Shown: positions 11,504 through 22,491 of the stretch, piece by piece
Position numbering within the stretch: the first letter of the stretch is position 1
How the letters are laid out: each line of letters begins with the position of its first letter
Assembly (NCBI GenBank): GCA_014058105.1
Contig: JACGCM010001245.1
Coordinates: 1,922,001 to 1,986,000 of the forward strand
Source: Kingdonia uniflora
Lineage: Eukaryota > Streptophyta > Magnoliopsida > Ranunculales > Circaeasteraceae
DNA length: 64,000 bases
Direction: 5' to 3'
The notes under the pieces: model-generated
Databases searched by the model: none
The model's input: only the letters and a program-made list of their open reading frames with translations
What the model was told of the DNA's origin: nothing
Made by a program: the position numbers and the translations under genes

Positions 11504-14500
11504 CTATAATGGATTCTTTTTTGCTATTGGGAGGTCAGCTACTCTTTCCTCTACAATAGGAAGACGACAATCTATAAATTCTTGAGCTTGGGCAGTTATA
11601 GCACTCTTGCCCTATTCTACCAATTTAGCAGGTCGAGATCCTAACTCCGCTTCCATGGAGTTCATACAATTTCCTCAATTTATATCAACTCTGCAAATAC
11701 ATCCCCTTTCTAATAAAAAATCATGCAAGGTAGCTCTCTCTAACTCAAGCCTTTTTACCTTCTCTATAAAATAGGCGATAACCTCTATCATCGATTTGAG
11801 CGCGATACCTCAGGCATATCCACTTTATAAATATTCATTATCGCCATCTGAAGGCGATTATTCAACCTATTATACCGTTCTTCTTGCCATTCCATCTTAC
11901 TATTTATTCGAGCCGTGAACACGATGTTCTCTTCTACCTTCTTGTCAGCTTTTAGCTGATTCAGCCTGATTAATCGCCCTCAAATCTGCCACCTGACCAC
12001 CAAGTTCCTCAAGCTCCCTGTTTAAATTTTCCCCAGTCGGAGACTTCTTTAACAGCTTATCTTACTTCTTAATCAAAATTTCCTTACCCCTGATAGTTCG
12101 CTCTAACCCTTATTTCCTGGTAAGAGTAGCGCCCAACTTACTTTGCACTCCCTTAATAGCTCGTTTACTTTTTGCACATGACCTCGAGTTTGAGCTACAA
12201 TTCCCTCTATCTCTCTTATTTGAGTTGATAGGTTAACTACATCCCCTTTTACTAGGGAAACCTCGACATCACTTTAATTCTTCCCTGAGCGCTCTCCGGC
12301 CTTGGCATTTCTAGCACATAAATTGGCCTACGCCAATTCGGTCTTCAATTGAGCCACCCTTTCATTTAATTCATCATAGTTCCATTGCACCATCTGAAAC
12401 TCCATATCTTTAGCAGGTAAGACTGTAGTCAACTGCTCAACCGTAACTTTAGAGGTAGATAGGTCATCTCGAGCTTTCTTCAGCTCGTTCTTTTTCTTGA
12501 CCATTTTCTTCTTCAATCGCTCTAGCTCATTTTATGTACTCACTAGATCAGCTCGAGTTTGTTCCTTATCGTTCGTTTTGCTAATCATTTGGTCCTTCAG
12601 ACTGGCAACAAAATGGCTTAACTCTTCCTCTAATTTTACTAACGCTTGTACACGGTATCGAGCCAAGTCAATACCCCTACTCTTTGTCATCAGTGCATTA
12701 TTCTGTATTTTGAGCTTAGCTACATGTTCTTTCATCTCCACGAGCTCTTTTTGCCCTTTACTAATTTTGGCATCCTACTCCTTGATCTTCCGAGCAAGGA
12801 CGTCAGGAGTTTGGATTGCCTCAACAATTTGGAAGTGTACATCTACATGTTGATCTTCTCTATCTTCATTCGCCTCTCTCATCCTATCAAACTCATCCAC
12901 AAATTCTTGGTTACATTGGCGTATCTCATCTTCACGAAAGTGAGCTGACTCCAATTCGACCTGCACATCACAAATACAACATATCAAGTTCGATTCTGAA
13001 AATTCACTCAATACATACATCTTATTTCTAACGAAATTTTTATTTTTGGACGTATGTGAAACTACTTCTAAACTTAAGGTTAAAGTACATTCTCAGTTGG
13101 ATGAACAATAACACATACTTCCAATTCTAAGGTACACATTCTCTATGTTTTAATTTGTCAATATTATGCTATTTTCAATACACCATTGAGTGCCATTGCC
13201 CATAAACTGATAGCAGGTTTTTGGTCTGTCCCTACACTCTAGTTTTACTTTGTAGCTCTAGACTAATGTTGCATACAAGTCAATTTTTTTTGTTCTTTTC
13301 TAACTGTGGCTCCTCGTGCGAAGACAATAGGGACGTTGAGGCATCTCTCTCCTTAACGAGCTCAGTCTCTAAATCTTTTATTCTGATGCGCATTTCCTTA
13401 CGTTCTTACAACAAGGTTTGCAAGAGTGTCTTAGCCTACAAAATTCTATCCAACAAACAATATTCCATCAGATTATAACATTCTAAGCCATTTATACAAC
13501 CACAGAGTCAACATTCTACTTTACCTTCTCATTTCCTCCCTCTAGACGCTCATTGTCATCCCCCGGGTTGTCTTGCACCGTTTGGGGAGAGACACCGTCC
13601 AACCCGTCCTCAACTCCAACAACATCTTCCACCTCATCATTTTTCTCCTCCACAAAATAGGTGTTCGCCATAATGGCCTTCACCTCATCTTCAGAATACC
13701 CCATGGTTATAAGGTGGCATCCGAGTCTGTCGCGCTCAGATACCACCTCTTCCAAATTCCTTCTCGCTTCCACTAAAAGATCATTAATCACCACCTATTG
13801 AGATGCCTTTAGGGCCTCCAACCGCTTCCCCTCTTTAATCAAGTCAACTTTCAGTCGAGCTACCTTCTTCTTAAGTTCGACCTTCCCCTTCTTCAGCTCA
13901 ACTTTCTCCTCCACAACCCCGAGGCATATCCCCTTCATCAAACGACCAGCCTACATAAACAAAGAGCATCGACCTCACTGTTAGCTTGAATCACTATACA
14001 AAATTCATCACATATTTAAACAAATGAACTTACCATTTTTCTCATCTCCTCCTCCCCATTAAGAGTTGCAAGCCGCGCTCTTTCCTCTACCACTTTCAGC
14101 TCATCGCCTATAACAGGTCGATCCTCTATGACCTTTGCCCCTATTAGTTCAGAAGGCTTGGCCCTTCTCTTTTTCTCCCCTCCGTCGACTTTACCACTCC
14201 AGAGGCCTTGGGAAAGTTTACTTGCCTCTCCCCATCAGTTCCCCTTATCTTGCTGCCCTCAGCACCCTCCATTAGCCTCGTTGATTGAGACTTTTAAACT
14301 TTCTAGAACCGGCTGTTAGCACATTTCATTTTGCTAATACCGTGCTCTTTCAGCAGAACCTTGAGCTCTATTCCTTCTTGAGCAATAGTGCCCAATAAAG
14401 ACTCCTTTCTCGTAACCTTTGATTGACGACCTGTCAGTCAACAGTGCATTATCATCAGCGGAACAACATACAGTTTTAACATATCAATCTTATATATTAT

Positions 14501-16641
14501 TTATTATTATACTTACTTTGTTTTTCAGTTTTATACCTAAGTTCAATGGGTTCTTCATCATCGATCTGAAGGCAATCACCATTCACCCATATCACATTAT
14601 CATTCCATGATCGACCTGCCGAGTTCAGATCGAAGAAACAAGGCCGAATCAAACTTGTAAAAAAATATGCCCCTCCACTTGCAGAAAAAAAATGTAGCCC
14701 ATAAAACTGCAAGACATCCTCAGGAGATATCCTCCTCTCAACCTCATCCTCCTCCCATAACATATTCAGAATTCACAAACATTTATCACCTCCCACATGT
14801 TCTCGTACAACTGAACAGGACATGCCCCGATGAGGTTCATAATCCCTTTCACCAAATTGCTAAGGGGAAGACTCAACCCGTACTCTAACTGAGATAGGTA
14901 ACACAAAAAACCATCTGCCAAGTCACCCTGGACGTTTCTGTCAAAGTACTCCAAAGAGAGCAATTCGTCTAAACCCCTATCTCATTTCACCTTCTCAAAA
15001 TCGGCCAACAGAAAAAAGTATTCCTCTACAGCTGTTACGATGCAACTCCTAAAATGCCTACCGGCATGTTCTACACAACTACCCCATCTTCCCCTTATAG
15101 AAGCCTTGACTTTACAAAAGTCTTTATACACATCAAAATTTGGAGGGTAGGTTACCAATCTACCAGGGAAATCTGGAAATTAAGCAACCCCTACTTCTTC
15201 ATTCCTACCAGATATTATAATCTCGGACTCTGCCGATCGACCAAAGGTCGATGCCTCAATAACAGATGAATTCTCCATATCAACTACAAGTCTACAGATG
15301 AGGGTTTGATCCTACACAAACACTCCTCACGATCGACCAACATACAGGTCCAGGTACCTATTATTATCTTTTACATATACATCACCCACATATATATATC
15401 TTTCATATATCATATATCATATATCAAACAGATTTTATAGATTGTTTTAAATGGTAATTTTTAGATTTCCCTAACATAAAAATGATTTTCAAAAGCAACG
15501 CATTCAACATATCACAAATACACTACTATCCTTCTATGTCGGAATGTGAATCTGACGCAGCACCAAATTCTTACCTCACAACATTGTTGTATAACCACCT
15601 TCTTGACTCAGTCTCTGAAACTCACTCTCTTGCTTTGATTGTTGATCACTCTCGATTAAACTCAAACGAAATTTTCTGCTATTTTTTTTTCTTTCCTCTC
15701 TCACTGTTCTTCAAGTTTTTAGAAGTTGAGAAACCTTTGAATGACGAAGATGAAGCATTCCTTATATTTTCTCTTTCTAACAGCATGAAGTTATTGGGCC
15801 TTGTACGAGCCTTCTGCAATTTAGGAACTAAGGCATCCCATCCATAATCAATGTCAGGCGTCTTGCACCTTTTCGTTAAAAATGGTTTCCCATCATTCCC
15901 CTTTGCCCTATATTTCAATCTATTTTGATCTCTCTTTTACAAATCTTCCCCTGACCTCCCCACACTTACTATAACTCACACTTACACGCAATCGGGCTTT
16001 CCCTTCTTTTGCACAAGAGATAAAATCAAAAGCTACCTATTTTTTTCTATTTTTGCTTCTATTTATAGAAGTGCTGACGTCATTTCCAAAGCTCTCAAAA
16101 TTTCATAAATATTCAAATTCATTTTTTACAATAGTCATAAACAGTATTTGCAACAATAGAGGACAGATTCAAACTTCATTCTCATTTCATTTCTTTAGAA
16201 TTTATTCAAACTCATATACTTACGTACATACCACCCTTATTTACATTCACTTCACTATCATCACACTCTCATCACATTTTACTCCCACACATATAATTAC
16301 ACCTAAAACATCCCTAATGTCTTGGTGAACTGCATCTAATCATTTTACCACCAGCAATCCTTACATCTTCCAGTTCGATCTCTTCTTCAGCAATTAAATC
16401 TCACAACATCTTTTCGAGCTGCAGGTTCCACCATCACATACTGTAATATCTCCTCACAGAAATGATCTTCATACTCACGTTTCCTACCCATCCAATATAA
16501 ACCTTCAAATTGACACTCCTTTACTGGCAATTTAGTATTATGGTCCAACAAGCCAAAAATCCGTTCCCGCACTTCAGCTATCTTTATCGCCAACTGCCCC
16601 TCAGTAGCATAACGAATTCTCTTAGATCGAGTCCACACCAT
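11504..16641 (-). pseudogene. Antisense extra gene of element A, Transposase_28/PMD-like with coiled-coil tail
   Basis: Minus-strand multi-part gene opposite to pol. In transcript order it starts with an ORF (16,641-16,387) carrying TEGQLAIKIAEVRERI. Next comes a piece at about 15,918-15,510 ending in FGAASDSHSDIEG at a GT-type donor. The core at about 15,280-14,497 contains LVTYPPNFDVYKDF, EYFDRNVQGDL, YGLSLPLSNLVKGIMNLIG, EERRISPEDVLQFY-like residues and SAGRSWNDNVIWVNGD. Linker and coiled-coil pieces follow at 14,100-13,516 (with LGCHLITMGYSEDEVKAI), 13,020-12,328 and on to a stop at 11,504-11,506 (IVEERVADLPIAKKNPL). Splice-like junctions between pieces match in A2. Stops inside the core show decay. 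The protein type is known from additional ORFs of Tat elements; its role is unknown. Confidence 0.65.
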
Positions 16642-16678
16642 TTCTACTATCTTCCATCTGTTTAAATCTCCTTTCCTT

Positions 16679-16687
16679 CTATTTATA
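16679..16687 (-). promoter_or_regulatory. TATA box for antisense gene of element A
   Basis: The minus strand reads TATAAATAG, 38 bases upstream of the ATG at 16,641. The equivalent place in A2 has TATAAATT at 22,328-22,321, upstream of its ATG at 22,305. Conservation of both box and spacing between diverged copies supports a real antisense promoter, though transcription is not shown. Confidence 0.55.
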
Positions 16688-16689
16688 CA

Positions 16690-18241
16690 TTTTTTCTGCG
16701 AATCCCCCGCAGTTCGTGATATTATCTTATTCTTTAATAATAGAAAACCCTAGTATCCTGAGAAAAGTTATTTGAACATATCTCTCCCTATCGACCTCAG
16801 ACAGTTCGGCCTATTCCATATCGAGCTTATTATTTCCATATCTAATTGCCGGAATAACCTCACTGAGCTCGAATTTCCCATCCTAAACATTCAATAAATT
16901 TTTTTCTCTCCCCCAATGAATCGCAGTCACTCAGTTCGATTATTTATTACACATATTTCATAAAATAAACATATTTTTGCAGCTCGATTATTATCACCAG
17001 GTTGTAAGTTTTAATCTCATGCATAACATTTCGTCCTATATTCGTAAATCTTCGAATCATTCATAGCACAATTTCTAAAGTTATTCTATACATATATCAA
17101 CACAGAGTTTAGATAACAAAATTTATTCAACTTGAATATAAGTTATAGGTACTTTAAAGATAATAAATCTTTCAGGTACTTTATAGATAACAAGTCTTTT
17201 AAGTACTCCGAAATCAGGTACTTTACAGATAACAAGTTTTTCAAGTGCTTTACAGATGGCAGGTCTTTCAGGCACTCCAAAACAGTAAATCCTTCAGTTC
17301 ATCCGACTTCAGTGATGTTTCACTCCAAGAATCCTCTAATGCAAAGCAGGCATTGGAAGTCATCATAGGTCCTTCTTCCTTCTCACCATCTTACTCTGAC
17401 CAGAAACTAGATTTAGAGGAAGTCTGGGCATGAAAGCAGAGTACTCAGTGCTTGAACTAACTCTTCAAACAAAAGGTCCTTTTAGCGCCAAGTAACGATG
17501 GAGGTACAGAAGCAAACTTCCATTCTCCGTCTCCCTTCTCCACTACCACCGTCGCCTCCTCTAAAATTACCACCTCCATAGTGTTGGTAAAGATGAAGAG
17601 GGTCCAACCTTAGAATCCAGTCCTACACAAGACATCGGCGCAACTGCCCCGCAGTTTTTTCAAACCTCGCATCTGTCACCCCAACCTTGTATTCTGCAAG
17701 GATGCGAAGACAAATCCAATGTTGCTCGCCTATTAATGCAATATGATAAAATCTTCACATACAGTAAAAATCATCCTCAGCTTCAACCGCTTCTTCTTCC
17801 GACATAACTTGATACGTCGGTTGAACGAGAACGAGAGTAGGTATCTCAACTTCAACTTTTGCATCTCAACAGAAATCCTCTCTTCGTGAACCATTCGCCG
17901 GGTCTTCACCATCATCAAAACTTTCAAAGAATTTTGCAGCAAACAAGCGTACTTTGTCACAATCCTCAGTACAGGTACTATTTATATAACCCTGATATTT
18001 GATGTGTAGATACGTTTCCCCAAGCATCATTATTTAATACAGATGAAGCTCTTAAACCCTAAATTGATGCATACATCAATATTCTCATCAGCATTCAATG
18101 CACAAATGTCTACCCATAACACGCGTATTTTCCCTGTAGTCAAATCCACATCATTACTTCCTTTATTTTCAATCTTCTAACCCAAATACCCATATACCCA
18201 TAAAATCCTTTCTCAACCAAAGCCACTCGTGACTTCGGTTA
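16690..18241. other. 3' region of element A between antisense promoter and PPT
   Basis: A/T-rich spacer. At 17,148-17,278 there are about five imperfect 27-bp units of the type CAGGTACTTTACAGATAACA AGTCTTT. At 17,733-17,960 a short minus-strand ORF carries VKTRRMVHEERISVEMQKLK, which has a counterpart in A2 at 30,221-30,421 (MKTRRMVLEERVPAEIQRLK). Otherwise nothing is recognised. Confidence 0.5.
17148..17278. repeat. 27-bp tandem repeat, about 5 units
   Basis: Units alternate between AGGTACTTTA(C/T)AGATAACA and AGTCTTTC. The plus strand would read repeated RYFTDNKSF-like peptides, but I see no reason to think it is translated. The A2 copy at about 29,857-29,910 has only two to three units. 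Confidence 0.7.
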
Positions 18242-18253
18242 AGAGGGGGCGAT

Positions 18254-18868
18254 TACAGGGCCTATCCCACGATCTAACCCCAAATTGAGCTATTCCAGTT
18301 CGAGCTGCCTCCATATCAGACTCAGACATTCTACGCGCGACATCAACAGTCAACATCGACACCTACTCAATGAACTAATGAAGAATGTGGGTCGAGCTCA
18401 AACAGAAAAACATAATCAAGTTAAAGACACCTGTCTTTTACGAACTCAACAGTTACTCAGTCAACCACCACTAACCACATTGTTCAGAAAATGTGCTTCA
18501 GCACGATGAAGAACTACGGAGAATGCCTATATAAAGAAAAAGTTATAGAAGAGACAAAGACAAAAAAAATATGCGAGAAGTCACCGAGAAAACTATATTT
18601 TCTAGATTCTCAAAACATCTAAACTTCATATTTATAAGATCAAGTATTTCTAAGTCGAGAGATCACATGTAATAAGATATCAGCCTCAAGCAATAAAAGT
18701 CACTATTACAAAAACCTTCAAATCGAGGTCATGGTTTTTTACCTATTCAGAGATTTTTCACGTTAAATTACTTGTGTCATTTCTTATTTCATGTTAGTTT
18801 TTTCCATAAGAACAATGGCACATAGCTAATTCCAAGCCATCTCGAGCTTACAGAATTAGGCCATTACA
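18254..18868 (+). repeat. 3' LTR of element A (615 bp) with upstream PPT
   Basis: It aligns along its length with the A2 LTR at 30,750-31,350 and ends ...GCCATTACA. The first two bases are TA rather than TG. The purine run AAGAGGGGGCGAT directly upstream (18,241-18,253) is the PPT, so this is a 3' LTR of a plus-strand element. A TATA box TATATAAAG lies at 18,528-18,536, and a GCAATAAAAG polyadenylation-like signal near 18,693. No PBS follows the right end. Confidence 0.85.
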
Positions 18869-19400
18869 ACAAATACAATCAATCATAATACAGGATACTT
18901 TCAAAATTTTAACAGATTTCTATTTTCTAACATTCTACTATTGTGAGACTATTTCTAAACTTAAGGTCGAAGTATGATCTCAGTTCGATGATAATAACAT
19001 CTACATCCAATTTTAAGGTACACATTTTTTATGTTTTGATTTTCTAAACACTTTTACATTTTCTGGACATGCATGATTACCATCGTCCCTAAACTGCTAA
19101 TACATTTATGATTTATATCGATTTCCTAATTTTACTTCGTAGATCTAAAGTAATGTAACATGCAAGTTAGATATTTCTTGTTCTTCTTTAACCTGTAGTT
19201 CCTCTTACGAAGTCAACAGGGACATTGAGGAGTCTTTCACCTTAGCAAGCTCATTCTCTAATTCCTCAATTATAAGGCACATATCCTTAAGTTCCTGCAA
19301 ACATCTCTTATCCTATCCAAAATGTATCCTCTAAAACAATATTCCATACAATTAGAGTTTCTTAAACCACCAAATGACATACAACCAAACTTCAACCCTG

Positions 19401-22305
19401 TTACCACACCTCTAGATCAGTTCTTGGAGAGAGCCCATCCAACCCTGCTACCACACCTCCTTCAGCAGGGATATCCACTTCCACCTCGTCCATAATAGCT
19501 TTACTAAAAGCATTTGTGTACCCCACTACGAAGAGTTGGCGCTCGAGCTTGTCGTGTTGAAGTGCAATATCATCCACATTCTTCTGTACCACCTCTATTA
19601 GCTTACTAATCATTACCTTCTGCGCAACTTTTGCAGCAACCGACCGCTCTGTCTCTAGAGCCAAGTCAGACTTAAGTCGAACTACCTTCTTCTCGAGCTC
19701 GACTATCTCATTCTCGAGCTCAGCTTTTCCCTCCTCGATCCTGAGGTAGATACCCTTCAGCAAACGAGCAGTCTACAAAAAACGACAAATACATTTTTAG
19801 CTCGAATCTAAATATAAGTTTAAGAAATAATCGAGTCATCAAAACTTACCATTTTGCTTAATTTTATATGTGTAGAGGCACTCAGTTCCTCAGCACCCTT
19901 GCGAGTTGCTAGCCTCACCCTGTCGTCCACAGCTCGCAGCTCATCTTCCTCAAATGGTCGGCTCTCCACGACCTTCGCCCCTATCACTTTAGCCGGAGGA
20001 TCTACCATCATATTTTTTGTAGTCTATTATACCTCCCCACTGATCGTGGTTCCGGAGGCCGAGCCACCCTTCACAATCTTCTTCTTTGGAAACTTCAGAG
20101 CCAACATGCTCGAAGTGGTCACTTCTAGAATATCCTCAAAATCCAAGTCAGAAGCCCTCGGTAAAACTGGACGCTTCTCCCCATCCGCCCCTCTCTTCTT
20201 GTTACCCCAACCCCTGCCATTTGTCTCTTTGCCTGAGATATTTGTGCCTTCTCAAACCAACTATTAGCTCTTTCATTTTTATTAAAGTCGGGCTCTTTCA
20301 GAACTACCGCGAGCTTAACCCCTTCTCGAGCAATAGTATCAAATAGTGATTCCTTCCTTGTCACCTTCGACCGAGGACCTGTAAAACAAGCACAACACAT
20401 TGTCAAACCAAATAATAGCCCTTCAATTACAGCAATTCGATATTATGCACTATTTCTTACTTTTCTTTAAAGTTCTATACAAAAGTTTCATTGGTTCTTC
20501 GTCCCCTCTCTAAAGGCAATCACCTTTGACCCATATCACATTATTGTTGCAAACTCAACCTGTTGAATTCAGATCGAAGAAAAGTGGTCAAGACGAGCTC
20601 GAACAAAAATACGTACCCCCAGATGTGGCATAATATTTCACAGAGTAGTACTACAAAATGCCCTCAGGAGTTATTCTTTTCTCTACTTCATTCTCCTCCA
20701 ACAATTTATTGAGATTCTCGCAAACATTGATCACCTCCCACATATTCCCATTCAGTTAGGTAGGACAAGCCCTTTGGTATTTATTATACCTTTAACAAGA
20801 TTGCTAAGGGGAAAACTCAGTCCATATTCCAACTGAGACAAATAACACTAAAAACCTTCGTCCAAGTCGCCTTGGACATTCCTATCAAAATACTCAAGAG
20901 AGATCGACTCATCTACTCCCCTATCTAATTTCTCCTTTACTAAATCAGGCGACAAAAAGAAATGATCTTCTCCTGATAATACAATACAACCTTTAAACAT
21001 CATACCGATATATTCTACAACGTTTCCCCAGTTTCCACCTACAATAGCTTTTGATTTATAGAACTCTTTAAATACATCAGAGTTCAGAGGGTACGATACC
21101 AATTTACTAGGGAAGTCTAGAAATTGAACAAGTACTACTTTGTCCTCCCCCACAGATTCTTCATTCTCAGACTCAATCGTACGACCAGAGGTCATCGTCT
21201 CCATATCAGGTGAAGTCTCAATCTCAATTATAGGCTTAAATATGAGGTTTGATTCTATAACAGATATTCCTCATGCCCAGCCTACATAAAGGTACAGGTA
21301 TTCTATAAACTTATCATTATCTTTTATTTATACACATCCATACACACATCTACCATACATCCATCATACATAAATGTATATCATATCATCTCTTTTTTAC
21401 ACAAATATCAAACAAATTTTTAAAGGTTACTATAAATAACAATCTTTCAAAATTTGAAACACCATAAAGTCTTTCAAAACCCATCACAAAATCATCAATA
21501 AGTTACTAACCTTCAATGTCTGAATACAAATCTGAAGCAGTACCAAATCCTTCCTTCACAAGGCTACTATGCAACCACCATCGTAACTCTCTCTCTGCAA
21601 CTTTTTTTTCTCCTTGAGGGATATCACTTTCGTCTAATCTCTTACATAAATCACTATAATTTACTCCATTTTCTCTCCTACTATGTTCCTCCATTTTTTT
21701 AAAGTTGATAAATGTTTGAATGAGGAAGAACTATTATTTATATTTTCTCTCTAACTTTTGCTACTTATAAAACTACTGACGTCAGTTCCAAAGTTATCAC
21801 AATTCAAAATTCAAATTATTTGTTCACAAACAGTTCCAAACAATATTTGTAACAAAATAGAACAGATTCAAAATTACATTCTACTTACATTTCAATTACA
21901 GTTATTTGACCTCATTCAATTTGTTCCCTCAAATATAATTACACATAAAACATCCAAGATGTCCTAGAGAACCACACCTAATAAGTTCATCCCCAGCAAC
22001 CCCATATCTTCCTCCTCGATTTCTTCCTCAACAATTAGCCTCACGGCCTCTTTTCGAGCTACAGCCATCAGAATTACTTCACAAAATATCTAAGAGTAAA
22101 AATGTCATCTGATCTAAAGTTCTTTCGCCCTCGCATCTAGGCCATCGAACTGCAGTTTTGATTCAAGCAAATTCAAATCATAACTTAACAACCCAATAAT
22201 CATCTCTCGTACTTCTGCAATTTTTATCGTTAATCGTCCCTCAGTAACATGACAAACCCTCTCAGAGTGAGTCATCATCATATTCTCCATCTTACTCCTC
22301 TTCAC
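19401..22305 (-). pseudogene. Antisense extra gene of A2
   Basis: Minus-strand gene paralogous to that of element A. The first ORF (22,305-22,114) carries TEGRLTIKIAEVREMI. The second (21,694-21,506) ends FGTASDLYSDIEG at a donor-like G|GTTAGT. The core (21,204-20,848 and on to about 20,480) has FPSKLVSYPLNSDVFKEF, GGNWGNVVEYIG and EYFDRNVQGDL, then after a stop GLSFPLSNLVKGI. Further pieces lie at 20,406-20,125 and 20,011-19,820. A Glu/Lys-rich coiled coil with RQLFVVGYTNAFSKAIMDE follows at 19,763-19,401. It is slightly better preserved than the copy in A but still has stops. Function unknown; the family is the Tat additional ORF type. Confidence 0.65.
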
Positions 22306-22320
22306 ATCACATGCCCCTTA

Positions 22321-22328
22321 AATTTATA
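22321..22328 (-). promoter_or_regulatory. TATA-like box for antisense gene of A2
   Basis: The minus strand reads TATAAATT, 16 bases upstream of the ATG at 22,305. It aligns with the TATAAATAG box of element A. The shorter distance to the ATG suggests translation may start further in, or that the leader has lost bases. Confidence 0.45.
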
Positions 22329-22491
22329 CACTTTCCAAGTTTACTTTAAATCCTCCACTTTCCGTATATATTATAATCTATTTTTCCATAACTAGAAACC
22401 TGAGATCATAATTAAAAGTTATTTGAACTTATCTGTCAAAATTGACCTCTTTAGATTTGTCCACTCACGTTTCGACCTACTCATCACAATC

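Larger units (their letters stand above)
8167..18868 (+). mobile_element. Tat-like Ty3/gypsy element A, plus strand, 5'-truncated
   Basis: The element runs from mid-RT through RNase H and integrase (to 10,640), a roughly 160-bp tandem-repeat block (10,830-11,470), a long antisense extra ORF (11,504-16,641), a 27-bp tandem repeat, a polypurine tract (about 18,242-18,253) and a 615-bp 3' LTR (18,254-18,868). The 5' LTR, gag, protease and N-terminal RT are missing. From about 12,971 to 18,868 it is homologous to the downstream copy A2, including LTR and PPT. Confidence 0.8.

Noticed and set aside
17132..17433. Plus-strand ORFs over the 27-bp repeat
   Set aside because: Explained by the tandem repeat. 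The A2 copy has too few units to keep such a frame.
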